This document shows, in pieces, positions 24,806 through 33,700 of a stretch of DNA of 34,499 nt. The position numbers and the translations under genes were made by a program. The DNA is taken from positions 1 through 34,499 of the forward strand of contig NZ_SLAP01000204.1 of the NCBI RefSeq assembly GCF_007126775.1, in the 5' to 3' direction. The notes below the pieces were generated by a model. That model made no database searches and was not told the origin of the DNA. It saw only the letters and a list, made by a program, of their open reading frames with translations. The stretch comes from Cecembia sp. Lineage in GTDB: Bacteria; Bacteroidota; Bacteroidia; Cytophagales; Cyclobacteriaceae. Numbering within the stretch: position 1 is the first letter of the stretch; every line of letters starts with the position of its first letter.

Positions 24806-25681
24806 GTGAGAATAAGACTAATATTTTCCCTGAAAAACAAAGGTGCTTATTTACCCTTTCATCACCAGTACATTCTGGCACAGTACCTAAAGGGACTCAT
24901 CGTTAAAGGTGGGCGTGAGGAGTTTTTCAACTACAATTACTTCAACTTCTCTGGACTGAAAGGTCAGACCAAAGTAAGTAGAAGTGGACTTCATTACTAT
25001 TCCAGTTTAGTCACCCTAGTGCTTTCATCACCCAATGAAGATTTTATTGACTATTTACTGGAGCAGGTATTTGATACTCCAAAAGTTGAGTTAGGAAACC
25101 TCATTCTTGCCCCCGAGTACACAGAACAGGAAATTGAACCTGAATTGGAGAGTTCAAACAAATTTGTTTGTATTTCCCCTTTGGTGTTGATTACCCCTTC
25201 TTTCAATGATGAGTCAGGCAAACGTTTCATCAACCCAGATACGGATGAATTTTCTGATCTGCTGTATGAATCCACGCTTACAAGGATGGAAAAGTCCGGT
25301 TGGTATAACCAGGAACAAATGGAATCTTTCTATAAATTCCAGGTCGTACCGGACATGAATTATGTAAATAAGCTCAGAGAGCAGCAAAAGAAATTTGCAA
25401 GAATCTACTCTGTTTATGACATGGATGTAAAGTATGAAGTGAGGGGCTACACGCTTCCATTCACTTTATATGCAGCCAAAGAGGTTCAGGACTTTGTGTT
25501 CAAATGTGGATTGGGAGCATTTACCCACAAGGGTTTTGGAATGCTGGATCTTGCCAATCACCTGCCGAGCCAAAGAACAGAACCTTATAAGTTTAAAAGA
25601 GAAGGTTTTATCCCTTACAAAGCCCATACGGAAAGACAAAAACCGGATGAGCTAGACAAGGAAAGTGAAAAAGAAGATTAA
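24806..25681 (+). CDS. cas6: Stand-alone CRISPR-associated endoribonuclease Cas6 family protein
   Basis: The product is 291 residues from GTG at 24806. It shows the Cas6 two-ferredoxin-fold plan: an opening strand MRIRLIFSLKN, YLPFHHQYILAQYLKGLI where His19 or His20 could be the catalytic residue, LVLSSPNEDFIDYLLEQVF, the FVCISPLVLITPS strand, and the RAMP glycine loop GLGAFTHKGFG (235-245), an exact GhGxxxxxGhG. Cas6 cuts CRISPR precursor RNA within its repeats. No array or other cas gene is in the window. After the glycine loop, where Cas6 usually ends, there is a highly charged tail of about 45 residues. The RNA target here is therefore open. Confidence 0.85.
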   Translation: MRIRLIFSLKNKGAYLPFHHQYILAQYLKGLIVKGGREEFFNYNYFNFSGLKGQTKVSRSGLHYYSSLVTLVLSSPNEDFIDYLLEQVFDTPKVELGNLILAPEYTEQEIEPELESSNKFVCISPLVLITPSFNDESGKRFINPDTDEFSDLLYESTLTRMEKSGWYNQEQMESFYKFQVVPDMNYVNKLREQQKKFARIYSVYDMDVKYEVRGYTLPFTLYAAKEVQDFVFKCGLGAFTHKGFGMLDLANHLPSQRTEPYKFKREGFIPYKAHTERQKPDELDKESEKED

Positions 25682-25715
25682 AAAAATCCCGATCAAATGG
25701 TCGGGATTTTTTTTT
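25681..25715. terminator. Bidirectional terminator between cas6 and the Plug gene
   Basis: ATCCCGATC (25686-25694) pairs with GGTCGGGAT (25699-25707), one G-T pair and a 4-nt loop, with an A-run before and nine T residues after, so it can serve both converging genes. Confidence 0.85.
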
Positions 25716-26985
25716 ATAACCTTCTTTTATTTGGGTTAAGATTGAAATATCCTATCAATTCATCATACCTAGATCCCATATCCCTGTAGTACACCAGTAC
25801 CTCATACTCATTTTCAGTTTCAAAAAAGCTCCCTTCAATGGGTAAGGGATTCCAGCCATCCTTTTCCTTATAAGCATATTTGTAATCGTACCAACCCTGC
25901 TTCAAAATAAGGGTGGTTTCATAGGTATTGGTTTTGGAATTGAGCGTCATTTTTGCATCAGGGCTAAAGCCCCATTCCGTGAGCGCCCCGATTACATAAG
26001 GTGCATCAGATAGTCCTTCGGCAGAAAGATTGAATGTCATCACCAGGTATTCACTTTCCAATTCATGGTTCATTCTTTCCATGTTCATAATGGCGTATTG
26101 GCCATTAAGGTCCAAATATTCGGAATAAACCGTATGCTGCCTGCTTTTGTCCAATCCACCTTCTGCATAAACTACATCTTCTTCCATACGCACCGCGCTT
26201 ACATTAATCCCCCTTGCCCTTACCATTCTCAAATCCACAAACCGGAATTCATTACCCGCGTAGAAAGCATTGCTGCCATCAAACAGATTGTACTCAATCA
26301 TTTTGATATCCTCCCGCAACATGGTGGGATTTCCCAATACTTTGATATTGTCCCATCTTTGGTTTTGGCGGAGCATCACCCTGAGGTTGTTTCTGGGATC
26401 AAATAAATCTCTCCCCTTGTAATTGAGATTGACATTGATCTGCTGCACTTGCCTTCTTGTCTCAGTCTGACTTGGGGGTACTATCCTAGCCGCCAGGTTG
26501 ACCATGTTATTGAACACCATGAATCTCTTGGTCAAAATCACCTGGTTGGGATCTCTTCCCCTATATACTACAGCTACATAATTGCCTGATTTAAGCACCC
26601 TAGGAAGTACAATATTGTAGTGAATATAAGGAATTCGGGTATCTATAGAATAATTGTAGTCATTGATATTGAATTCATTGAAAGCTTCCAAGTACTCAGG
26701 CTCTTTCAAGTCAGACGGAGTCCAGTCCATGTTGCAATGGATAAGCTTGACGGAGTACATATCCGGATCGTATGCCAAGTCATCAAATGTCAAGTTCAAC
26801 TCCACACCACTGTTCAGTCCGATTACAGGGGAATTGAGCTGGGCAGAAAAATCACCACTGTTGGGAAAAAGTCTGACCGATTGGATATTTTCTTCAAAAA
26901 TACGATCATAATAAGCTTTATTTCCCTGTGACCAGCCTTGCTGATTTAAAATAATAATTAAAGCTAGGGTTAATAAACTGCGCAT
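25714..26985 (-). CDS. Type IX secretion system Plug protein (DUF5103)
   Basis: The product is 423 residues from ATG at 26985 (MRSLLTLALIIILNQQGWSQ), a clean signal peptide; an ATG at 27027 would place 14 residues before it. The body is beta-rich with the DUF5103 pattern: IQSVRLFPNSGDFSAQLNSP near the mature start, MYSVKLIHCNMDWTPSDL, FMVFNNMVNLAARIVPPSQT, and QGWYDYKYAYKE near the end. DUF5103 proteins were identified as the Plug that closes the periplasmic side of the SprA translocon of the type IX system. The presence of this gene implies T9SS in the host. It follows the ABC-F gene by 63 nt, so it may share that transcript. Confidence 0.85.
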   Translation of the reverse strand: MRSLLTLALIIILNQQGWSQGNKAYYDRIFEENIQSVRLFPNSGDFSAQLNSPVIGLNSGVELNLTFDDLAYDPDMYSVKLIHCNMDWTPSDLKEPEYLEAFNEFNINDYNYSIDTRIPYIHYNIVLPRVLKSGNYVAVVYRGRDPNQVILTKRFMVFNNMVNLAARIVPPSQTETRRQVQQINVNLNYKGRDLFDPRNNLRVMLRQNQRWDNIKVLGNPTMLREDIKMIEYNLFDGSNAFYAGNEFRFVDLRMVRARGINVSAVRMEEDVVYAEGGLDKSRQHTVYSEYLDLNGQYAIMNMERMNHELESEYLVMTFNLSAEGLSDAPYVIGALTEWGFSPDAKMTLNSKTNTYETTLILKQGWYDYKYAYKEKDGWNPLPIEGSFFETENEYEVLVYYRDMGSRYDELIGYFNLNPNKRRL

Positions 26986-27048
26986 ATCAATGTAATTTGG
27001 CTCCTGAATATTAGGATGAAAGATCAAAGTTCATGCCACCCTTTCCTC

Positions 27049-28965
27049 TCAAATTTCAACCTGCAGGTTTTCAATTTGTTCTGCAAGTTGCTCCCATTTT
27101 TTGTTCAGTTCCTCCTCTTCCGACTGCAATTCGCTATAACGTCGGTTAAGACTTTCCAGCTTATCCATGTCAGAATAGATCTCTGGCAAAGCCATTTCCT
27201 CTTCCAAAGCCTTTTTTAACCCCTCACATACCGTGATCTTTGATTCTACCTCTTCCAGTTCAGTTTCCTTCTTTTTGAGTTCTTTTTTGGCCATTTGGAT
27301 TTCCGGATCAGACAATTGTTTTTTCTTTGGTTCCCTCTGTTTCAGGGGCTGCTCTTTTTTTTCAACCTCTTGCTGTTGGGATTTCCAAAAAGTAAATTCC
27401 TCATAAGTCCCAGGATATTCTTTGATTTCGTGGTCTTCTATATACCATATCTTATTGGCTACCCCTCTTATGAAATGTCTGTCATGCGATACTGTAATAA
27501 AAGTCCCTTCATATTGTTGCAAAGCCTGAATAAGGATATTCACAGACTGCATATCCAGGTGGTTGGTAGGCTCATCCAATAAAAGAAAATTGGCCTCAGA
27601 TATCAATGTTTTGGCCAGTGCCACTCTGGATTTTTCTCCACCAGATAGTACTTTGATCTTTTTGAAAACATCATCATTGGTAAACAAAAAGCAACCAAGC
27701 ACATTCCTGAGTTCAGTATCGGTTTTACCTGAGCCTGCCTGCTGCAGTTCCTGTAAAATCTCATTTTCTACATGCAGGGCTTCAAGTTGGTGCTGGGCAT
27801 AGAAAGATTTGATGACATTATACCCCTGTTCTCCCTTACCTTCAATTTTTTCGGTCCCATCAATAACCCTCAACAAGGTAGATTTCCCTTTGCCATTTGC
27901 TCCAATAAGGGCGATTTTATCTCCTCTTTCAATGCGTGCAGATGTATATTTGAGGATGGTCAGGTTTCCATAAGATTTGGATACATGATCCAGGACCACT
28001 ACATCTCTACCGGATTTTTTAGAAAATTTAAATTTAAAATTTACTGCAATATTGTCATCTACAACCTCTGAAACCCTTTCCATCCTATCCAAGGCTTTGA
28101 TCCTGGACTGTACTTGATTTGACTTAGTGGCTTTGGCACGGAAACGCTCTATAAAGCGTTCCGTCTGCTTGATCATTTGTTGCTGGTTTTCATACGCATT
28201 TTGCTGGATTTCCATCCTTTCCTTTTTTTCATTTTGGAAAAATGAGTAATTCCCCGCGTAGCTTGTCAATGTGCCGTTGGAAACCTCAACTGTTGTTTCT
28301 ATGCAATTGTTGAGAAATTCCTGGTCATGGGATACCACAATAACAGCTCCCTCATAAGTTCTGAGGTAATTTTCTACCCATTGGATGGATGGAAGATCCA
28401 GGTGGTTGGTAGGCTCATCCAGCATGAGAAGCGAAGGCTTCTCCAAAAGTAATTTGGCAAGCATTACCCGCATTCTCCATCCTCCTGAAAATGTCTTTAG
28501 AGGTCTTTGGAGGTCTTCCGTAGCAAATCCAATTCCTTCCAGAACTTCTTCTGCCTTGGCTTTGATCGTGTATCCTTCATTGGCCTCAAATTGATCCTGA
28601 AGTTTAGCCAACTTATTGATGACAACATCAGAATAGTCTGTTTCCATCTCTTTCAACACTTCATTGATGTCATCCTGCAATTTGAGGGTCTCTTTAAATG
28701 CCTCCAAAGCCACATCCAGAATACTGTCTTCCGATTGATAGGAAAGCAGGTCCTGATTAAGAAAGCCAATGCTACAGTCTTTGGCTTTTTGTACTTCCCC
28801 TTCGCTGGCTTGGATATCCCCATGAATGATTTTAAGTAAAGTGGATTTACCTGTCCCATTGAGTCCCACTAATCCAATTTTGTCCTTTGGTTTGATGTGC
28901 AAAGAAGCGTGTTCGTATAGGGCCCTGCCCCCGATGTAATATGAAAGATTATTAATGGATAACAT
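27049..28965 (-). CDS. ABC-F family ATPase (ribosome-associated)
   Basis: The product is 638 residues from ATG at 28965 (MLSINNLSYY). A longer frame to 29094 adds 43 residues with no homologous look. It has two ABC cassettes and no membrane domain: Walker A GLNGTGKST (34-42) and GANGKGKST, signatures FSGGWRMR and LSGGEKSR, and Walker B plus glutamate LLMLDEPTNHLDLPS and LLLDEPTNHLDMQS. The linker between cassettes (about 235-320) is basic and helical, as in ABC-F proteins that reach the ribosomal P-site. The C-terminal coiled coil (about 530-638) is typical of Uup/YfmM-like members. It likely resolves stalled ribosomes; antibiotic protection cannot be claimed. Confidence 0.92.
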   Translation of the reverse strand: MLSINNLSYYIGGRALYEHASLHIKPKDKIGLVGLNGTGKSTLLKIIHGDIQASEGEVQKAKDCSIGFLNQDLLSYQSEDSILDVALEAFKETLKLQDDINEVLKEMETDYSDVVINKLAKLQDQFEANEGYTIKAKAEEVLEGIGFATEDLQRPLKTFSGGWRMRVMLAKLLLEKPSLLMLDEPTNHLDLPSIQWVENYLRTYEGAVIVVSHDQEFLNNCIETTVEVSNGTLTSYAGNYSFFQNEKKERMEIQQNAYENQQQMIKQTERFIERFRAKATKSNQVQSRIKALDRMERVSEVVDDNIAVNFKFKFSKKSGRDVVVLDHVSKSYGNLTILKYTSARIERGDKIALIGANGKGKSTLLRVIDGTEKIEGKGEQGYNVIKSFYAQHQLEALHVENEILQELQQAGSGKTDTELRNVLGCFLFTNDDVFKKIKVLSGGEKSRVALAKTLISEANFLLLDEPTNHLDMQSVNILIQALQQYEGTFITVSHDRHFIRGVANKIWYIEDHEIKEYPGTYEEFTFWKSQQQEVEKKEQPLKQREPKKKQLSDPEIQMAKKELKKKETELEEVESKITVCEGLKKALEEEMALPEIYSDMDKLESLNRRYSELQSEEEELNKKWEQLAEQIENLQVEI

Positions 28966-29142
28966 GGTGCAAAAATAGTCAAAGTCTTTTTCTATATGGC
29001 AAAATAAAAAAATAAGGAGGAAAGGGTGCTGAAAATAAAAAAACAGTTTACAGTTCAAAAGGAGAAAAGCGCATCTATTGAAAAAAACTAACAATTGATG
29101 AATGAATTGATTAAATTAGAGTCTAATCAATCCCAATCAGAC

Positions 29143-30267
29143 ATGATAAGACATTCCATTGCTTTAATTTTATTGCTCATTTCTTTTTCCTGTACAGGAC
29201 AAAGCACATCGAGCATTATCCAATTGGAAACTATTCAGCTTCCTGATGGCTTTGAAATCGAGGTTTGGGCAGAAGATATCCCGGACGCCAGGTCCTTGGC
29301 GATGAATGAAGATGGAAGCATTATCTTTGTTGGTAACAGACAGGGTAAAAATGTATATGCCATTCAGGACAGTAATGGAGATGGAAAAGCTGACAAAAAA
29401 TATACTTTGGCTACAGGACTGCGCATGCCCAATGGTGTGGCATTTAGGGATGGTGACCTGTATGTGGCAGAGGTCAGCCGTATACTGAGATTCAGAGATA
29501 TCGTGTCCAATTTGGATAAGCCCAATTATGAGGTGGTTTTTGACCAATACCCCGACAAAGCCCACCATGGATGGAAATTCATTGCTTTTGGTCCTGATGG
29601 GATGTTATATGTACCTGTTGGAGCCCCTTGTAATATCTGCGAGTCTGAAGAAATATTTGCATCAATCACCCGAATTGATGTTAGGGCAAACAATATCCAA
29701 CCTGAAATCTTTGCAAATGGTGTGCGGAATACTGTGGGGTTTGATTGGCATCCTCAAAGTGGCGAGCTTTGGTTTACCGATAATGGAAGAGACATGATGG
29801 GTGACGATATTCCAGACTGCGAACTCAATCATGCTCCTGAAAAGGGGATGCACTTTGGCTACCCTTATTGGCATGCCGGCGATGTCAAAGACCCTGAATT
29901 TGGAAATAAAGGCAAAGGTAAAGATGCCTATATTGCTCCAGCAGCCAAATTAGGGCCTCATGTGGCTCCTTTAGGCATGCGTTTTTATACAGGCCAACAA
30001 TTTCCCGATAGATTCCAAAATAATATCTTTATTGCCAAACACGGTTCTTGGAACCGCAGTAAAAAAATCGGCTATCAAGTGACCAATGTTGTCCTTGATG
30101 CATCCCAAAGGGTAGTTAGAGAAGAGGTTTTTGCAGAGGGCTGGCTGAATCATGATACCCAAGATGTCTGGGGAAGACCAGTAGATGTACTTCAACTCCC
30201 CGATGGCAGCCTTTTAGTATCTGATGATATGGCGAATTGTATTTACAGGATAAGCTATAGGAATTAG
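29143..30267 (+). CDS. PQQ-type sugar (sorbosone) dehydrogenase family lipoprotein
   Basis: The product is 374 residues from ATG at 29143, which gives a lipoprotein-like signal MIRHSIALILLLISFSC with Cys17; starts at 29098 or 29095 add a charged leader. The body is a six-bladed beta-propeller of the glucose/sorbosone dehydrogenase type: QLPDGFEIEVWAEDIPDARS, TGLRMPNGVAFRDGDLYV, APCNICE, FANGVRNTVGFDWHP, LWFTDNGRDMMGDDIPDCEL and HGSWNRSKKIGYQV. Family members oxidise sugars or sugar derivatives with PQQ in the periplasm. No cytochrome c motif (CxxCH) is fused, so electrons must leave by another carrier. Cofactor and substrate are inferred from family. Confidence 0.85.
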   Translation: MIRHSIALILLLISFSCTGQSTSSIIQLETIQLPDGFEIEVWAEDIPDARSLAMNEDGSIIFVGNRQGKNVYAIQDSNGDGKADKKYTLATGLRMPNGVAFRDGDLYVAEVSRILRFRDIVSNLDKPNYEVVFDQYPDKAHHGWKFIAFGPDGMLYVPVGAPCNICESEEIFASITRIDVRANNIQPEIFANGVRNTVGFDWHPQSGELWFTDNGRDMMGDDIPDCELNHAPEKGMHFGYPYWHAGDVKDPEFGNKGKGKDAYIAPAAKLGPHVAPLGMRFYTGQQFPDRFQNNIFIAKHGSWNRSKKIGYQVTNVVLDASQRVVREEVFAEGWLNHDTQDVWGRPVDVLQLPDGSLLVSDDMANCIYRISYRN

Positions 30268-30280
30268 GAAAAAGGTTAAA

Positions 30281-30305
30281 GGGAAAAGGGGAAAGGGGAA
30301 AGGGG
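30281..30305 (+). repeat. G-tract repeat with G-quadruplex pattern and matching inverted copy
   Basis: The plus strand reads G3-A4-G4-A3-G4-A3-G4, which fits the four-tract G-quadruplex pattern with short loops. GGGGAAAG (30295-30302) also pairs with CTTTCCCC (30306-30313). A longer arm, CCCTTTCCCCTTTC (30337-30350), is complementary to 30291-30304. It lies between converging genes and may act in transcript ending. Confidence 0.55.
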
Positions 30306-30348
30306 CTTTCCCCAATCCTTTCACCATTTACCTCGTCCCTTTCCCCTT

Positions 30349-31638
30349 TCATTTATTCATTAAATCTTCGATTTCCTCCGCTTCAATCGGGATATTGCTC
30401 ATCAGGTCAAAAAAGCCTTTTTCCTCTATAACAATATCATTTTCAAGGCGAACACCTAGACCTTCCTCTTGAATATAAATCCCAGGTTCAACTGTGAAAA
30501 CCATGCCTGGACTGATGGGTTCATGCATGGTTCCTACGTCATGAACATCCAAGCCAAGGTGATGGGATGTTCCATGCATGAAGTATTTTTTATAAGCAGG
30601 CCACTTAGGGTCTTGATTTTTGATGTCAGTTTGATCCAATAACCTCAAACCTAGAAGTTCAGACTGCATTATCAAACCTACTTCCTTGTGGTAATCCTGA
30701 ATATTGACTCCAGGCCTTAAAATGTCTATGGCACCCCTTTGAACCCTCAGGACAGCATCATAAACCTTGCGTTGTCTTTCCGAAAATCTGCCATTCACAG
30801 GGATAGTTCTGGTCATGTCCGCATTGTAATTGCCATATTCAGCTCCCACATCCATCAGAATAAGGTCTCCATCTTTACAGGTTTCTTTATTTTCTATATA
30901 GTGGAGTACGCAGGCATTCTTACCTGTAGCTATAATAGGTTCATAGGCAAATCCTTTACTTCTATTCCGAACAAATTCATGGATAAACTCAGCCTCAATC
31001 TCATATTCTGTCACACCAGGCTGTAGAAAGGACAGAATTCGTCTAAAACCTTTTTCCGTGATATCGCAAGCCACTTGTAGCTGATCAATTTCTTCCTTTT
31101 CTTTCACTGCCCTCAACTGGTGCATCAATGGGGCTACTCTGTGGTATTGGTGCAGTGGATAACGTGCTTTGCAAGTTTTTATAAATCGGGCATCTCTGGT
31201 TTGCACTTGAACGGCCGCCCTCAAATGTTCATTGGTATTTAAAAAGACATGATCACTTAGGGCCATCAGCGTATTCAGTACGCCATCAAAATTTTCTACC
31301 CACTGAATATTTTCAATTCCGGAAGCTTCAAACGCTTCTTCTACGGTATATTTATGTCCTTCCCAAATTGCTATATGGTCACTGGTTTCTCTCAGGAAAA
31401 GGATTTCTCTCATATTGGGATCCGGAAAATCAGGGCAAAGCAGCAAAATACTTTCTTCTTGGTCAATTCCTGTCAAATAAAATAAATCATTGTTCTGCCT
31501 GAAACGCATGGTTCCGTCCGCATTGGTAGGTAAAATATCGTTGGAATGAAAAACAGCCAATGACTTTGGTAGCAGCTTTTGGGCAAGCTTTTTGCGGTTT
31601 TTAATGTACAGACTTTTAGGAAGTGTTCGGTATTTCAT
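30349..31638 (-). CDS. pepP: Xaa-Pro aminopeptidase (M24B)
   Basis: The product is 429 residues. The N-terminal creatinase-like domain (about 1-170) includes RFRQNNDLFYLTG. The C-terminal pita-bread domain has the five metal ligands in order: Asp in LMDVGAEYGNYNADMTRT (two Asp), His in MHGTSHHLGLDVHD, Glu in TVEPGIY and Glu in VRLENDIV. It removes N-terminal residues that precede proline, using two Mn or similar ions, probably in the cytoplasm because no signal peptide is seen. It is convergent with the PQQ-type dehydrogenase. Together with the CocE/S15 hydrolase and M3 peptidase it supplies proline-peptide turnover, but these genes are far apart. Confidence 0.93.
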   Translation of the reverse strand: MKYRTLPKSLYIKNRKKLAQKLLPKSLAVFHSNDILPTNADGTMRFRQNNDLFYLTGIDQEESILLLCPDFPDPNMREILFLRETSDHIAIWEGHKYTVEEAFEASGIENIQWVENFDGVLNTLMALSDHVFLNTNEHLRAAVQVQTRDARFIKTCKARYPLHQYHRVAPLMHQLRAVKEKEEIDQLQVACDITEKGFRRILSFLQPGVTEYEIEAEFIHEFVRNRSKGFAYEPIIATGKNACVLHYIENKETCKDGDLILMDVGAEYGNYNADMTRTIPVNGRFSERQRKVYDAVLRVQRGAIDILRPGVNIQDYHKEVGLIMQSELLGLRLLDQTDIKNQDPKWPAYKKYFMHGTSHHLGLDVHDVGTMHEPISPGMVFTVEPGIYIQEEGLGVRLENDIVIEEKGFFDLMSNIPIEAEEIEDLMNK

Positions 31639-31766
31639 ATTGCTTTTTTGAATGATGGTGTTGCCCCCAAGGACTATGAATTATTACTTTAATTAATATT
31701 ACTCTAAATTATCAATAAGGACTGGGTTAAAAAAGCATTCTTATTTAATTTACCCCTTGCTTTTAA

Positions 31767-31798
31767 TTGAATAACCCATCACAATTCGTTTAATTTTG
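31767..31798 (+). promoter_or_regulatory. Promoter of the M16 peptidase operon
   Basis: TTG (31767-31769) and TAATTTTG (31791-31798) are separated by 21 nt. The -7 box is a perfect match to TAnnTTTG and lies 26 nt ahead of the ATG at 31825. Confidence 0.5.
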
Positions 31799-31824
31799 TA
31801 CCTTAAAGGCAGGAAGGATTTTAC

Positions 31825-33054
31825 ATGCAATATAATCTAAAAACATTGCCCAATGGCATTCGCATTATTCATCAAGAAGTCACCCATACCCGGATTGTGC
31901 ATTGCGGATTTATTCTCAATATAGGGAGCAGGGATGAATCCAAAGAGGAAGAGGGAATAGCCCATTTTTGGGAGCATATGGCATTCAAGGGTACAAAAAA
32001 AAGAAAGGCATATCATATCATCAATCGATTAGAGTCTTTGGGAGGAGAACTGAATGCTTACACTACCAAAGAAAAGATCTGTTTCTATTCCAGCACTTTA
32101 AAAGAACATTATGCCAAGGCAGCAGAGCTTTTGTTTGATATCACCTTCAATTCCACCTTTCCCAAAAAGCAGATCGAAAAAGAACGTCAGGTAATTTTGG
32201 AGGAAATGGCCATGTACAGGGACTCCCCTGATGATTCCATCCAGGATGATTTTGATGCCCTGATATATGAAGGCCATGCGCTTGGCAGAAATATCCTAGG
32301 CACAGAAGAGACAGTGGGGAAATTTACGCAAGAGGATTTTTTTGACTTTGTATCCAGTAGACTGGATACCACCCAAGTAGTTTTTTCAGTGATCGGCAAT
32401 ATCAGTTTCCAAAAAGTGCTGAAGAAAATTGAAGGGCTGTTGCAGGAAATTCCGGTGAAAAGGAGTTTGTATGTCCGCAATGGGTTTTCCATGTACCATC
32501 CCAAAACCAAGATGGTTTTAAAAGATATCACCCAGGCGCACTGTGCCATTGGGAAACCGGCCTATTCTTTATATGACCCCAGGAGATTTAAACTTTATCT
32601 CCTGAACAATATTCTAGGTGGGCCAAGTATGAATTCCCGTTTGAATATGGCATTAAGGGAAAAACATGGTTATGTATACAGTGTAGAATCCCATTATCAG
32701 GCTTATTCAGATACCGGTTTTCTAGGTATTTTCTTTGGTACCGAACAAAAAACTGCCAACAGGGCCAGAAAACTTGTCCTCAAAGAAATGGAAAAATTAA
32801 GAGCACAAAAACTTGGCACCCTGCAACTGCATATGGCCAAAGAGCAGGCTATTGGACAAATGGCAATGGCTGAGGAAAATTACGCCGCTTTGATGCTGGT
32901 TTTTGGAAAAAATCTGCTCGATAAAGGAAAAATAGACTCCCTCGACAGTATATTTGAAGTGATAAGAAGTACAACTGCGGAGGAATTATTGGATATTGCC
33001 AACGAAATATTTGATCCACATCAAATGAGTTATTTAACCTATTTACCTACTTAA
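31825..33054 (+). CDS. M16 family (pitrilysin/MPP-like) zinc peptidase
   Basis: The product is 409 residues, the single-unit size of bacterial M16B peptidases that work as dimers. The inverted zinc motif HFWEH is at residues 47-51, with Glu50 catalytic and His47/His51 as ligands. The downstream EKERQVILEEMAMY supplies the third ligand Glu. The second half carries the R/Y pair region NSRLNMALREKHGYVYSVES. No signal peptide is seen, so it is probably cytoplasmic. It leads a tightly packed operon: the O-methyltransferase starts one nt after its stop. The substrate is unknown. Confidence 0.92.
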   Translation: MQYNLKTLPNGIRIIHQEVTHTRIVHCGFILNIGSRDESKEEEGIAHFWEHMAFKGTKKRKAYHIINRLESLGGELNAYTTKEKICFYSSTLKEHYAKAAELLFDITFNSTFPKKQIEKERQVILEEMAMYRDSPDDSIQDDFDALIYEGHALGRNILGTEETVGKFTQEDFFDFVSSRLDTTQVVFSVIGNISFQKVLKKIEGLLQEIPVKRSLYVRNGFSMYHPKTKMVLKDITQAHCAIGKPAYSLYDPRRFKLYLLNNILGGPSMNSRLNMALREKHGYVYSVESHYQAYSDTGFLGIFFGTEQKTANRARKLVLKEMEKLRAQKLGTLQLHMAKEQAIGQMAMAEENYAALMLVFGKNLLDKGKIDSLDSIFEVIRSTTAEELLDIANEIFDPHQMSYLTYLPT

Positions 33055-33055
33055 A

Positions 33056-33700
33056 ATGGAATTTATTTCCCAGGATTTGCTTACGTACTGCGAACTTCAC
33101 AGTGAAGAAGAAGACCCACTTTTAAAATATATTTCCAGAGAAACGCATACCAAGGTTTTGATGCCCAGAATGCTGTCTGGTCATCTTCAGGGGAAGTTCT
33201 TGGAATTTCTGGTAAAAATGCAAAGACCTGCTGCTATTCTTGAGATTGGGACCTATACAGGGTATTCCGCAATATGCATGGCCAGGGGACTTGGAGAGCA
33301 TGGAAAATTGATAACTTTAGATATTAATGAAGAATTAGAAACAATGGTGCGTAATTTTTTTGAAAAATCAGGATTAAACCATAAAATTGATTACAGAATT
33401 GGAAACGCACTTGAAACCATCCCCTTATTGAAGGAAAATTTCGATATGGTTTTCATTGATGCGGATAAAAGTAATTATATCAATTACTACAATCTGATAA
33501 TAGACCGTGTAAACCCTAATGGAATGATTATTGCAGACAACGTCCTTTGGTCTGGCAAGGTAATTGTTAATGATGGCCAGAAAATTGACAAGGATACACA
33601 AGCTATTTTAGATTACAACCGAATGATTAAAAATGACCCTCGGGTTGAAAGTTTACTTTTACCAATTAGAGATGGTTTAATGTTTGCAAGAAAATTATGA
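33056..33700 (+). CDS. Class I SAM-dependent O-methyltransferase (COMT-like)
   Basis: The product is 214 residues. The SAM-binding motif AILEIGTYTGYSAICMARGL is near residues 60-79, followed by LITLDINEE (acidic loop), MVFIDADKSNY (metal and catalytic Asp), and IIADNVLWSGKV with the Asp-Asn metal pair. This is the cation-dependent caffeoyl-CoA/catechol O-methyltransferase fold (PF01596). Bacterial members methylate catechols or modify tRNA (the TrmR group, which methylates 5-hydroxyuridine). The gene company gives no clue. Its stop overlaps the lytic transglycosylase start in an ATGA. Confidence 0.88.
   Translation: MEFISQDLLTYCELHSEEEDPLLKYISRETHTKVLMPRMLSGHLQGKFLEFLVKMQRPAAILEIGTYTGYSAICMARGLGEHGKLITLDINEELETMVRNFFEKSGLNHKIDYRIGNALETIPLLKENFDMVFIDADKSNYINYYNLIIDRVNPNGMIIADNVLWSGKVIVNDGQKIDKDTQAILDYNRMIKNDPRVESLLLPIRDGLMFARKL

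Noticed and set aside
24705-25715. A CRISPR array beside cas6
   Set aside because: No pair of direct repeats of about 24-40 nt with regular spacing is present before or after the gene; only short palindromes and a terminator are seen.
28966-29094. 43-residue N-terminal extension of the ABC-F protein
   Set aside because: The family starts directly with the first ABC strand (MLSINNLSYY); the extension is an AT-rich intergenic translation.
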